Shown here in pieces: positions 23,562 through 37,700 of a stretch of DNA of 64,000 nucleotides. Source of the DNA: Rhyzopertha dominica (lineage: Eukaryota > Arthropoda > Insecta > Coleoptera > Bostrichidae); NCBI GenBank assembly GCA_025024175.1, contig QCXZ01000075.1:1054001-1118000 (forward strand), read 5' to 3'. The notes beneath the pieces were generated by a model. That model was not told the origin of the DNA and did no database searches. It saw only the letters and a program-made list of their open reading frames with translations. Positions within the stretch are counted from its first letter, which is position 1. Each line of letters begins with the position of its first letter. Position numbers and translations under genes: made by a program.

Positions 23562-26143
23562 TTAAACCATCCCCTTTTGATATCTCAACGCCATGGTATT
23601 TGCAGGATTGGGTCTATATTTAAAGTCACCCCTAAATTCACTCCTACATTCGCTAGTCTGCTTCAGCAGGTCCAAAGGAACATCAATTTCGATCCTTTCG
23701 TTACCAGACCCGATGTAGACTTTTCTAGGTTCCAAATTCACCTTGCTCAAATCCAGTTTGGGTTCCCCACGTTTGGTCTTCGGTTTCTTTGATTTCCTCA
23801 TCGAATGCAGAAGTGACAGGTCCAAGTTTCGCATTGGCTTCTTGCAGATCACACATCTGCTGGCTCCGTAAGGATCGCTGTTGACCGGTTTTTGCATCAA
23901 GTTCTTGTCTATGTAGAACTTGTGGACACAAACGTGGTCTTCGATCTGTTTTTGTTCTGTGGAGCTCCATTCCGATGATGAGTGGGTTTCGAAATAATTG
24001 TCGTCTCGGAATTGTTTGATTTTGTCCAAAGATTTCGTGCTACTGGATGAAGATTGCTTTTGGAAACACTTGCAGCATTGACAGTGGTCTTCATTTTCGG
24101 TAGTAGGTGTCTTGGCTTCTTCTTCAGCTGCAGTAATTTAATTAGGTCATCTCAGAGCAAACACTAGCTCAAAGCACAAAATAAGTGTCAAGTTAATACT
24201 TTTACTTTAACAAATGCTCATGATGATGTTCATTTACTATTTACCAATACTCTAAATTTATCTCGTACTCCTTTTGAACATTTGCTATTACTTCATACCA
24301 TGTCTTATGCATTTCTTCAAATGCTCAATAATTGTTATTTTTTTAATGAATCATAGGGGAAAATTATGAGAGGAAGACAAAGACAAAATTAGAAAGCAAG
24401 GAGACTATATGCTTTGACGTTTCACAAACCTAACATCCCAACCAATGGTGTGTGTTATTTATTATATTTTGTGTTGAAAATCTGATGAACAACGGTTCGG
24501 TGTATTAGAAGTAACATTCCCAATAAAATGACACTCTCATTTATATCTTGCTGCCAAGATATTTTTTTAACAATCGTAAAACTAAAGGCAATGACCTTAA
24601 TTTCTCTTAAAACAGAAGTATCAGGGTGATTGTAAATATTTCAGCCAATCGATAACAAATTATACAGTTTGTTTTGAATCAAAACAAAGTTCCTGAGAGG
24701 AAATCGTACTATTCTCGCTTATTGCTTTTTAAAAAGAAGTGGAAATTACAAAAAAAAACAATATTACATAATCACTAATCAGCTTTTATCATCACCATTC
24801 ATTTCTATAATTAATTCATTCATTCTATTTTGGAATTCTTTCACTTTCCAATAAAACATTTTGTTTTTCATTCTTCATAAAGTGGAAAGCCATTTCCCCG
24901 ACGAATCTTCTTAAGATTCGTTTGGAGCATTCCACCGTTTTATTTTCGATTAATTTTGGTGCGATTTCTTTCCTGGAACTTAAGTACCTGATTTTCAGTC
25001 AAAACAAACATTTAAAATTTTCTTTTAAGGGCATACTACTGCAGTTGTGTGAATCTTACCAACTGGCTGGGTGCATTATAACTTTTGAACTTTTTAAACT
25101 AGTTTTTATTTATGGAAACATTCAAAAGAACTTCAGATCGAATCGAACAATTTATTTAAGTAGGGTAATTAAAATCATATTATTATTTTATCTTTTAATG
25201 TTTATGTCCCAGGATTTATTGTTAAGAGAAATTTGGGTCCTTGCCTTTTAGTTTTACGATGGTTCAAACATATTGGCAGCAGACAGACAATAGATGTGCA
25301 CAGAACATTTACCATAGTATTTAAAGATTTAAGGATCCTGAGTCTCAGATTTGGAAACTTTACAAGCGATGTAGAATTGGCCAACACTTTTTAGTTAATT
25401 AATAGCTTGGAATCTACCTGAACGCAGCTTTTCTTCGTCGAAGAAAAGGTATTAAGATGAGTACTTTATTTTTAATGAACATGTATGAAATATTTTTACA
25501 GTTTAAATTTGAACACACCTCTCTCTTATCCTTTTGTTAATGATTTACCTTTAGTAGCCTCGCTGTCATCCTGCTCGCTACTTTTTGATCCCTTACTTTT
25601 GCTTTCTCTCCCACTGGCGTAATCAAGCTCACAAAAAGGCTGCATGTTTTCATATTCCTCCCTCCTGTCAGTAAAGGGAGCGCTAGAACCCCCAATGCAC
25701 TCCCCACAACTCCTGTGACTTTCCTTCTGCAGCTGCTTCAAGAAATGCGACTCAGGTTGGTAATTTATTTTCTTGTGTGCCTCGTCGAGCAACTCTTGAC
25801 TGTGCCGGGAAGTAACATCGTCATCAGGCAGTAGCTTACAACAGTAACACCATTTCTTGTTTCGCTTTCTTCTTCTCGGGTGTAAGGGACAAGATTCTTC
25901 GACCACTTCCGGCTTCAGTCTTAAGTTTGGTACTTCCGGTGGGTCTCTGCAGTAACAGGACCCACAATGGGTGGTATCGCAGTGGTTTTTACCTTTGGTT
26001 CGGCGGGAGTAAACGGTGATTCTTCTTAGTCCTGTCTTTTGTAAGATGGCATCGTCCGGGAAATCCGGGACGTAATTGTTTGGGGCTAAGACAGCCGATA
26101 CGTTTCCAGAATAGTTTCGTTGCTCCCAGTTGGTTTTACTCAT
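23562..26143 (-). CDS. cysteine-rich protein of unknown function, 386 aa
   Basis: Two exons. Exon 1 (26143-25549) starts MSKTNWEQRNYSGNVSAVL and ends at an AAAG/GTAAAT donor. Exon 2 (24127-23562) follows CTGCAG and completes a GCT codon, giving one 386-aa frame. The protein is hydrophilic with no signal peptide or membrane segment. Cysteines are clustered: C55/C60/C63/C65, C85, C99/C101/C102, C146/C149, C171, C214/C216/C217/C219, C265, and C290/C293 (SRCVICKK). Several CxC and CxxC pairs suggest metal binding, but the spacing does not match a finger that I know. Basic stretches (RRRKRNKK, KSKKPKTKR) are present. The C-terminal third ends RYQKGMV. I cannot name the family. Upstream ATG context is A-rich, as usual in insects. 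Confidence 0.75.
24128..25548. other. intron of the cysteine-rich gene, nothing recognised
   Basis: AT-rich intron of about 1.4 kb. A plus-strand frame at 24922-25251 has no similarity that I recognise and is probably chance. Confidence 0.4.
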
Positions 26144-26730
26144 TTTTTTGGTTGTTAAGAACTTTAAAGATGTTCAGACACTGTTCGTTGCTAAAACTAG
26201 TTTAGATGTGTTAAGAGCGATGATAAATGTGGTCTGGTATGGATAAAAAATAGGTGTGGCATTTGTCAAAAGGGTTATGTCATGTTAAACACATCGTGAT
26301 GGTTACTGTTTGTATCGTGTTTCGCTACCATGGTAATCGTGTTTGAATACGAGATCTCGTACCCTCGTATAGGTGACCAGTTCACATAAAAGCAAATGAT
26401 GGTTTTAGGTAGGTTCCTATTTGAATATCATTGGTTAATTTAAATACTCTATTCCACACCATCTTCTTCAGTCAATGTTGTTTTTGACCGCAATATTGTG
26501 TCTTTTAACATCAATCTTCACTTTTTAGAATTCAGTTCATTACTCAACCATTTGTGTACTTGAAAATAAACACGAAAAACGGGGTGTCCCCAGACACCAT
26601 GTGTCAAAAGATGAAGGGGGTTATTCTACTCGAAAAATTAATACCATTTTCATCAGAACTCAAAAGTAAAACTGCCCTTGGCTTTGCTAAATACCAAATT
26701 AATGGCATTGAAGGATTTGCACAATTATAT

Positions 26731-28144
26731 AGGATGTTCACGAATGAAAATGACCCTGACGAAATTCAAAATACAACCCAAAATACATTTGTTCATCGCC
26801 TTAAAAAATATAAAACGTAGAGAGCTGTATAAATTCGTAGATTTTGACATAAACTTCAATCATTTGCCATAAGTAAGTTCGGTATTGCAAAACAAATTTT
26901 ATTTTTGAAAAATGTTTACTCAATAACGTTAATGTAATAAATGCTCAAAATGTCGCCCTCCGCTGTTTTCACAAGCTTGAATTCATGCCCAAAACGATCT
27001 TTTAACATACATTAACATTTCTGGAGTAATGGATCTACATGCATCACGTATTTTATTTTCTAAATGTTCTACACTTTCAATAATTGGTGTTTGGTACACT
27101 TGCTCTTTTACCATTTCCCACACAAAAAAATCCAAAGGAGTAAGGTCCGAGCTTCTTGGTGGGCAAGGATTAATTGAACCTCTTCCTATCCATCGGTTAG
27201 GCAAAACCAAATCAAGATGATTTCGCACTATTCTATGATAATGCGCAGGTGCCCCATATTGTTGGAACCATAGATCTTGTCTTACTTGTAAATTTACATT
27301 TTGGAGAAGTACCGGTAAAATGTTTTTTAAAAAGTATTGCCGTTTAAACTATCGCGAAAAAAATAAGGCCCAACAATTTGATTCCCCAATATTCCGCATC
27401 AGACATTCGTCGTATAGATAGTTTGAAAATGTTTTTCTCTAATCCAACGTGGATTTTCTTGCGCATAATAATGTTAATGTATGTTAACTCCACCATTATT
27501 AGAAAATCTTGCTTCATCTGAGAAGCAAATGTTGTCATAAAATCTCACATTCAAATATTGGTGTTCCCGAAAAAAGTTACAAAAAGCCAGTCTTTTAGGA
27601 TAATCTGTCTCCTTTAAGGCCTGAACCAGTTGCAAGTGATACGGATGAAATTGATTGCCTTTAATTATTCGGTATACTGAAGACAGACTAATACCGGTTG
27701 CTCTTGAGACTACCCTTTGACTAATATGAGGATTTTCGTCAATCATTTCCAATACTCTAATTTCATTGTCAGGGCCAGTTGCTGATCTTTCTCTAGACTT
27801 TTTCAGTGGTGGCCAGTTTGTCCTTAAAGTTAATTCAAGTATCTTGAAAATTGTATCGGCAGGAGCTCTTCTATTTGGAAAACGTTGTCTTTATAAACGG
27901 GCAGCAGCGGAAACATTTTTCTTGCATTCACCATAAATCAAGATCATATCTGTTTTTTCATTATTTGAATACATTTTGACTTTTAATAAATACAGTGACA
28001 GGAACCATATCGCATAGCCGTCATGGATTCCCAATTTGTTACATATGATATCATTATGTAAAATAACCACATTGGCTATTGGAATGTATTTTGGGAAGCA
28101 TTTTTAATTTCGTCAGGGTCATTGTCATTCGTGAAACATCATGT
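26731..28144 (-). mobile_element. mariner/IS630-type transposon, second copy of the 15058 family
   Basis: The ends repeat the long inverted repeat of the 15058-16465 element (GACCCTGACGAAATT on one side, its complement near 28110). The minus strand gives MIDENPHISQRVVSRATGIS, then HPYHLQLVQALKETDYPKRL and NICFSDEARFSNNGG (first catalytic Asp), and later PNRWIGRGSINPCPPRSSDL with VYQTPIIESVEHLENKIRDA. Frameshifts and stops inactivate it. Compared with the other copy it keeps the region ISLSSVYRIIKGNQ, which is lost at 15058. Confidence 0.82.
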
Positions 28145-28564
28145 AAAGGATACACAGACAAAAATGTTATTAAAAAAATCGAAAAAGAGATTTGACATGC
28201 TGTCTTTTGAGTGGGTGGTTAGTTTGAGGAAAACCATTTCTTTATTAACAGGAAGATTTACATTTTTCCCAACCATACGCGCTGTTTCGACTATCAAAAT
28301 ATTTCTGCTATCAAATTCTACAACATATCGAACAGTATAATTTATTTGTCTTAACGACATTGAAATACAAAAAAACAGAAAAGACGAGCTTTTAGTATAG
28401 CAGATAGTTTAGCTGTATTCCTACATATTATCCTAAAATATAGTTTCAAAACTTCTGAGTAATAGAAATTTGATACTTACCTTACTAGCCAAAGTGATGT
28501 TAGTACTTGCACATTCTCAGAGTAGGTTAAAATGGACAAACAAGGTACTAATTCAATATAAAAT

Positions 28565-28570
28565 TTTATT
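28565..28570 (-). promoter_or_regulatory. poly(A) signal for stomatin gene
   Basis: TTTATT on the plus strand (AATAAA on the minus strand) lies 112 bases past the stomatin stop. Confidence 0.5.
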
Positions 28571-28681
28571 AAATGCAACTTTTAATTGACATACTCTATC
28601 CTTCACCAAAATAATAATAGTATAAAATAGATTTATGGTCTTAAAAATAGAAGATTATGACAAAGTAGTATAACAGATCTT

Positions 28682-31600
28682 TCACGATGATTGACGATGG
28701 AAGAACGGCGTTATCAAATCTAGAGGTACTGGGAAGATGATCGTAGAATTCTTCTCTGCTGAAATGTTGTTGAGTGTTTGCAGGTACCTCAGCTGAAATT
28801 AAAAAAAAGTTAGTCAGAACTGATAAATCAATCTAGATTTAGCGTACTGGTTGTAACCTCGAGGGGCAAATCGTTTTCTTTGTTTGTTTTCTCGTTATAG
28901 CTTGTTTAGGACTTCCGTAAACAGGCATTAAAGTGTGGAGTTTACAGCTTCCACTTCCTGTTCTACCACGCCCCACTAACAAAAGATCGTTTTCAAAGTG
29001 GTCTTCTGAATATGATGTAAATACACTGCACTACGTGTTAGGTCTATATATTTATTGAAGTTAATAGAAGTCGTGTGCATAATGTTTACGACATAACGCT
29101 CAACATTTTGAGCAGCATTTGTAATTTCTGTTTTGTTTAAAATTACCAACTGATGTTTCTACTGTTTGATTTGATACGTTTATGTTGTATTGCTTATTAT
29201 ATTTTTTATTTATTTTATTATTCATGGTTATACCCTATATACCCTATATACGTAGGAATATGTAGATTTGTGAAGAAGTAAACATTACCAAGTTACAAGT
29301 TAATTAAAAACTTTGTAAACAAGCTTTTTTCAAATGTGATATGCTGCGCCTTTTTTTATTAGGTAGCCCTGATGATCGTGTCAACCTGATTTTGAAATTA
29401 CTGCATATATTTACCTGTAACGCAGCCGGGCTTTCATTTATGACATCAGAAGCCTCCTTCAAGGCTCTGGAGGCCTTCATCTCACCCTCCGCCGCAATAA
29501 CCTTCGCCCTGGCCTCTCGTGAAGCTTCAGCTTCAGCAGCCATCGCCCTCTGTAGCTGATGAGGAAGACTCACGTCCTTTCTAGAAAAAGTATCGTTGAA
29601 AATTCGGTATTCACGTGATTACCTCTTTTTACATTTCGACCCTTTCGACTTTGACTCCCCAAGGATCGGTGGCGACGTCCAAAGAGGCCTGCATGGCGTG
29701 CGAGATCGCCTCTCGATCGGAAAGGATCTCGGCTAGGTTTCTTGTTCCCAAGATGTTGCGGAGGGTTGTCATCGCGAGAAGACGAGTTGAGTTGCTAAGG
29801 GATGAAGAAAAGGTATGATTTATAATAATAATAATACGTCTTTATTAAGGCTAAGTCTAGCCAAAGGCTACTCAACACAACCTTTTCCACTACTACAAGC
29901 CATAATCACAATCAAATTATAACAATGGAAACAATAACAAGCAGTAGTTGCACATGGTAATGGAACAATCCATATATACGAGCTACATAGCTTATACTAA
30001 ACTTATTTATATCACGTAAACAATAACAAACTAACCTAGGCATATAAATTACTGCGAAAGTAACAAAATTTTCCTCAACTGCTTTCGGAATTGGCGTAAC
30101 GAAAGCATTTTCAGGCAGACCTGCGAAACAACGTGGTACGATATCTAGGAACTGATAGTGAAGATAGATTCCTCACATTAACATTTATGTCATCAGATCT
30201 AAAGTGAAACTTGCCTCGAAGGTATGGAGGTTACCAATATATTAAAGAAAAACACTGACAAACTGTACCTACCTATAATTATCATATACTCTAAGCCAAC
30301 TCAGTGCCACTGTTCTTTGGAACACTCTTTCATCACGGGGTATGCGATAAACGAATCTACAACGGCTATTCTGGATTTTCTGTAATCTTAACTTAGTTAT
30401 TTTATCCAGACGTGAGTAAAACACAATGAAACCGTAATTAAGGATTGACAACACTAACGCTTCACAAAGTTTCCTACGCATTCTGAAATTTATTAAATAT
30501 CTGTTGCAATACAGCAGTTTCAAAGCTAGATAAGCCTTCCTTACTATGCCGGCAATATGTTGTTTAAAACGAAGATGGCTTTCAAATATTAAACCTAAGT
30601 TTCTTACGCTGTTAACAACAGGCAATGGTTGATTATTAATATTAATTTTAAAATCGCAAACGATTTGGACTGCACAACATTGCTGCACACTTTCCTGGGT
30701 TTAACATTGAATTGTTGTTTTGAGAATAATCAGCTATAGCCCTTAGGTCACGGTCCACGAGCTCGCAGGATATCGCAGTGCTTTTAGGGTTGAAAGCAAA
30801 TTGTAACTGCGAGTCATCTGCATAACACTGAATACTACAATTTTTAACACAGTTTGGGAGGTCTGCAGTGTATACCAAAAAAAGTAATGGGCCCAGTAGT
30901 AAGCCTTGCGGCACACCCGAAGTAATGGAACGGCTTTTAGATATATTATCACCGAAAACTACAATTTGGGATCGACTACGAAGATACGAGTTTTTGATTT
31001 TTTAAGGTCATTTAACAAACAGAAAGCAGTAAAAACCATCACTCAACCGTTTGGTCGTCTTCGGAGCTACAAATATTATATCACAGTACGAGTGAGGGTT
31101 TATAATTTGTTAGCCTAATACAGAAAGGGTTGTAATTATTTAATACTCAGTACTACCCCCCTTAAATGTATACACTTTAGACTATAATTCTGGGGTGCTT
31201 GTAAGTCTTTCAAAAAAATTCTTTTTTCTAGTCTGCTATTGAGCTTACTACAGCTACTTCTTTGTTGGCAGAATCCTTGCACTCTTCCAAAATGTTTTTT
31301 TTAGTTTATATTTTATAACGTGTACCCATTAAATGACATTTGGAGTTATTAGAAATGTTCAAGAGTATATACTTATTTACAAATTTGATACATTGAAATT
31401 TAAGAAATAAATAAGCACAAAAGTATTAATTTTACACTTTTTTTAAATTAGATGATAGCCATTTCAAGACTCAAAGCACATTAAGACTGCCACATTCTGT
31501 AAGAAAATCTGTCAGACACGATTTACAATTCAAACAAAAAATTCTTGAAGGTTGTAACGAAACATACGTATAAGCAGATTTTACGAATCTACCACGTTTA

Positions 31601-34600
31601 CAATATTATAGTACTTTTAAAGGAGAGATTCTTCCCAAGTCTGAAACAACTATCAGTGTAGAAAAATTTGGGAAAAAGTGTGGCAGGCAATCTGTCAATG
31701 GGGTCATCATACTCAGTGCTTTGTTACCACGGGAAAAATTAATGCCGAAATTTACAACAAAGAATGTTTGAAAAAACGAGACAAGCCTTAATGACATCAT
31801 TATAGTCGAAAAACTCTACTTTGATTCCAGCGTCTTGTGCAACCCATTCTACGGCCTCCCCATTTTATAATAAGTAAATGCTGTAAGCGTATTTCAATTT
31901 GTAGTTTTTTCCCAAAATTTATTGCTGTTTTAAAACATACTTTACGTGCCGTAAATAAAATGTATAGTCTTGAAGGAAACTGCGTCTTGTTTAGAAATTA
32001 TACAACTGACAACAGGCAACAAACGAAAAAAAAACAGAAAAATACAAATCCATATCCATATAATATATAAGTGCTCAGTGTGTTTACATTTCTCGTTTTT
32101 TGTTGTTTTGTTACCGACCGCCACATCCCACGTCGATTTTTTGCATAACCAGGTTAAAAAGCTCCTGTCCAATACCCAATCGTTTTGTTAGTGTCACAGA
32201 GGGTTTTAGCACGCGTACAACGAGCGGATAAAACGGTGTTTTTGAGTTTGCGTTTTCAAAATTAACTTGTGAATGTTGGTGATGTGATACTCATGAAGGA
32301 AAAGAACTGTATTATACTGCTTTCGAATAATGTAAGTGTTGTTTTATAGTATACTTCTCCACATGAAATAAGGTTGTATTGTACTTATTTAACTTTTTAG
32401 ACACTAGCAGAACTATATAGCCTTATTTCGTTTGGATACTATGCTAGAGAAACTGTTCGTTTCGTTTGTGAAAATTTAAGTTTCCCAGCAGTAGTATAGT
32501 TAACAGATATTGACGTTATAATCTTCATTAATTGGTTATTCTCGTTATTTGTAGTCCTTAATATGCAAGTCCCATATATTTTTTTAAATCTGCACATGGC
32601 AAACATATTACACGTTCAGGTGTAATAAACTTTGCTGCATCTGCAGCATTATATCTGACAGTCCAACACGTAGTATATACCAGGTGCTTTTTTGAAAACT
32701 TCACACCTTAAATAACTTTAAATAGAGGAAAAATTTTAAAATTTTGCAAAAACAGGTAAACTTTTGTTTGCAGGGGGACAACTTTTGAGATAAGTTTTTA
32801 ATGGATAGCGCTTACCCTCTTAGCTGGGTAGATACCTCTTCAAAATTTTAAATGAAACTACCCATCTTACGATACATCATTTAAAAGCTTATTACACAAG
32901 GAGTCTTGCCATGTAATTAGTTTTACTATTTTTTACCCATTGACGGGGTAGTGGGTCAAAAAGTGCATTGTAGCAAGTGGCTTATAAAATGGAATATTTT
33001 GGACTTTTTTTAACAAAATTTATTGTCTTGCAGTTACAATAAAATTATCCTTACTTAAGCCTAAAAAAACTTGTTAAAAAATAATTGTTACACCTAAGCA
33101 AAATGCCAAAAATACTTAAAATTTTCTTTCGACATTACTTGATATTGCAACTCGACAGTTTATACTGAATTGGTTAAATAATTATCTACTTTGAGTTTCC
33201 AATTTTTTGGCTACTTCTTTGGCACGACCATCTTTTTGTTCACATTCCTTTTTATAATTCGCGTGAAATTTTAAAGTGAGAGTCCAAGTGATAATGGTTT
33301 ATTCAACTGCCGAAAGGGTAGAAATAATTTTTATTTACGGTGCTGAGCATAGCTGTGCTCGTGCGTCAGCAAGGGTGTTTAACGAACGGCACCCCGATAA
33401 AAATGTTGACGCTAGGTACATTCTCGATCTCGTGCAGAAATTTCAAGACACTGGATCTGTAGTAAACAAAAAAAGGGCAGGGAATAGAGTCGTTGATGAA
33501 ATGGCCCAACTTGAAGTACTTGGTCATTTTGCAATGGATCCAACTAGCTCTTTGCGTAACATTTCTACAGCCACTGGACTTTCTTATTCATTTGTAAGGA
33601 AAGTTACAAAACTGCACAAATTCCATCCCTATAAGATGAAAACTCTCCAGGAACTCAGCGAAGATGACTTCGATAGAAGACTGCAATTTTGCGAAATTAT
33701 GACAGAAAAGATTATAGTAAATCAAAATCTAATAAAAAATATCTGCTTCAGTGATGAATGCAATTTTTTTTTTGAACGGCTATGTAAATAAACATAAGGT
33801 CAGGTACTGGAGTGACGAAAATTTTTTACAAGTTGTTTGTTTAAATTTTGGGTTCTCGTAAGGACAAATTTTATTTTCGCTCTAAAATAACATACATTTT
33901 GTTGAAAAGAGTCCAAAATATTCAATTTAATAAGCAACCTGTTTCGTAGGCACTATTAATCTATTACCCCGTCAATAAGTTAAACGTGGTAAAACTAATT
34001 ACATGGCCAGACTTTTTGTGAAATAAGCTTTCAAATGATGTATCACAAGATGGATAGTTCCATTTAAAATTTTTAAAGGGGTGTCTACCCTGCTCAGAGA
34101 GTAAGCGCTATCCATTAAAAACTTATCTCAAAAGTTGTCCCCCTGCAAACAAAAGTTTATCTGTTTTTTCAAATTTTTAAATTTTTGCTATATTTAAAGT
34201 TGTTTAAGGTGTGAAGTTTTCAAAAAATCACCCTGTATATAAGAAAAATATCGTAGATTTATTGCAATAATTGAAGTTCAAATATCACGGAAATTTTTTC
34301 GTAGTCAAATGCAAATGTAAATTAATGTAACTAACAATAGGGATAAAAGAAACCGAAAATAATAAGAAGAATTATTAACAGTTCACGACTAGGGGACTTA
34401 AACAACTTTTTCATACGTTGGTAATNTCTGTGGATGCTACTAATCCACAATACAATAAAAATATAAATCTGTNCTTGAACTGTCAATCCATAAATTCCTT
34501 TAGAAATAAGCTGTCTGATTGTTTATTCAAGGCCCAAGTAGGTAGTTAGTTCAACTGATGCCATTTATTTCATTATTGTGTTAACGGGTTCAATACTTAC

Positions 34601-34683
34601 AATATTCATATATGTTGTTTCCTTTTATTTGATTGATACTGATTGATTGATGCCGATTCTTAGTGCTGTTGAGATTCTCAATA

Positions 34684-34714
<31 letters not shown>

Positions 34715-37700
34715 TGCGACGTTCTTCTTCACGACGCTTGGATGGAAAACAGTAAAATTGAACCGATTTGTCTGTGTTTGCATAACTGTTACAGTCCACA
34801 ACACAGCAATTTTGTTTACTTACACGCAAACAGCATACATATTTTTTCAGCACTCATTTTGATTACTGTCAAAGAATATATCTACTGGTGTAATTCTTTG
34901 ATCACTAGACAGGCATAAATAAGAAAATTAGTTAAGTTAGGCTACAGTAATTGCAGCATACACCACACAGCTGATAGCAGCTGACAGCAAATGTACATTT
35001 GCATTTGGCCAACAAAAACTGATAATTGAAGGTGGGGCTCCCCAGTGCATCATTTAGGGTAAATGCATTGAACAAGCACTTTAAAATATGGGAAAAGGGG
35101 AGATTATTTAGTTTGAAATGAGGAAGATGTATAAAGAGATTGAAAATAGTTTGCCATTACCAGCTTTCAGAACATCCCAATTTTCATTTTCCCAGATACT
35201 GAGGTTTTATCGAACACCCTGTATCTAGAGGAAATTTTGGACAACAAACTAAGTTAGGCATATCAACTAAGTGTTCACTTCTTACATTACAACATAACAT
35301 AAAAAAGCTAAGGGGGGTTTAAAAATAAATTCTACCTCTCGCCAAGCCACAGTAGCGTAAACAAACAGCTGTTTGCCAACATGTGTCGCGAGAAATTAAC
35401 TCTGAATTCCATTCAATTATGCATTTCCCGGTAGGAATCCATCGGCAAACCAAAATAAAGCCGCACTACCGCATACTGATACGTACCTATAATTAGTGAC
35501 TTTTACGACAGCGTTTAGGGGGTCCTGGATCCTGTAATACACTACGGCATCCACAGTCACTGTTACGGAGTCTTTGGTCAAGGCCTGAAAGGAAAATAGT
35601 GGTTGGATCAATGATACAAATGAGATTACAAATTAGGTTTTACCTCCTGTGGTGGGACATCGAATGATACCGTCCTCAGATCGACTTTGCAATAACTGTC
35701 CACACAAGGCAAAACGAAGAATATCCCGGGTCCTCTAGCTCCACCAGTTCTGAGTCTACCTAGTCGGAAGATTACTGCCCTTTCGTATTCTTGAACCACC
35801 TGAAAAGCGAACTTGCTTAAAAAACTGTAATCGAGAAATTATTGATTCATTTGGAATGTCGTCAAATTCAGACGTAAATTAATGTAACTAGCAAGAGGTA
35901 TAAAAGAAAGGAAAGTAATTATAGAATTCATACTTCCAACCAAATTATTTAATATTGTTGATTCCAAATTGGCCCAAACCTCTACTAACGAATTTTTGAG
36001 TTCATTTATGGTGGCATACTGTCGGATATCTGCATATACCTGCCAAACTAAGATACCCCAAAGGTTTTCAATTGGGTTCATGTCAGGTGAACAAGAGGGG
36101 CACTCTAACAATTCGACATTTTGGTTGGCAAACCAAGCCATCGACTCTCTACTGACATGAATCCTCGCATTAGCTTGTTGGGAAATGAAATCTCGTTCGT
36201 AATTGTTATTTAAAAAAGACATTAAATTGTTTAATATCTTTATCAGTGACAAAATAAAGCAACAAATCAAGATTTAATTCATATCCACAGGCCAGTTCCA
36301 GTTCTTCAAAATACTTGGATGTCAAACGAGGAAAACTAGCTACAAATTTCAATACTATATGGCCTACTAAAACACGAATTATCAGTACGAAAATTCTTTT
36401 AGCAGTTCCTTTTTGTCCATAATCTTGGCTAAAATTTTGATGTCTAATTTTGAAGAAAATTTATTTACAGCTAGAAGCGTATTTATAAATAACCAGGTAT
36501 ATTGATGACATTTTTTTTTGTATTTGGACCATAACTGACAGACTGATTTATTTTTAAATGCACTACACAAAAAGAAATACAAAAAAGCACAAATTTGAAA
36601 AAGAATTAACAACCATTAAGCAGTTAAGAATGGATATAATGCAAAAATTGCAGACAATATAGAGCTAGAATAAAGATATTTCTGTACAATGCTAACGTAA
36701 ATGAAAAAGAAAGTATTTTCACCCCAGTACATTATGTCAAAAGTGTTAGGTACTATTTTAAAATTTTAAAAAAAGCTTTGTTTTTATATGACATTTCGAC
36801 CCATAATTTAGGTCTTTTTCAAATATTTTTCGAAACGTCTATATGAAATTGATCTCTTTATGTGGGAACTAAACGATCATGAAAATTTATTGTTATTTTA
36901 AATACAACTGGAATAAAGTAGAAATTGTTACGAAAATACTGAAAAAAAGTAGTTTTTAGATGAGAATTGTTTGTATGCATTCTACTAAAGAAAAATGCGT
37001 TGCAATAAAAATGATGTTACGACATTAAAAGCTTATCAAGCATTTTATGAACAACTATTGATATAGAAAAATGAGAATTAAAGCACAAAAAAAACTGAAA
37101 AAGCTTCTCTAGCATACTAACTTATTTGGTAGTAGATGCATCATTTTATGGAAGTTGTTTTATCACAGCGTATAGTTTTGGTTGTCAGATGTTAGGTAAA
37201 TTACGTATTTCTTACCTTGAAGCACATAAACAGTGAAAATGGCATCGTAATAATCAGCAGTACGACAGATCCAACAGTTGCTACGAATTCTACAACGCCC
37301 ATAGTGTTCGGTTTGTCTGCAACAAAACGTGGAAGTTAACAATCGGCTGAAAGAGCGTATGACCATGAGTAATAGATTTGATAAGATTAATTGTAGTGCT
37401 TTAAAATGTAAATATGAGTGTTACATTTGGCATAAAGTTGATTCAATAGAGTTTATTAGTTTTTTCGAAAAAAATAGAAGAAGTCGTAAGGTTGATCTTC
37501 ATTTTCATCTGTTACTCAAAAGTTGTAAGAGGTCGATAAAAATTTTGCAGAGATTTCTTGCAAATCCCGTCATAATTGTTTATTATGGCATTATACCATT
37601 GCACAATCTTAGGATCGGGCAATCTTTACTGATCGGTTCTTTTCTTTTTACAAATGATCGCCCTCAAAACACTTCGCGGTTTCCGCTTTATTTTATAAAT

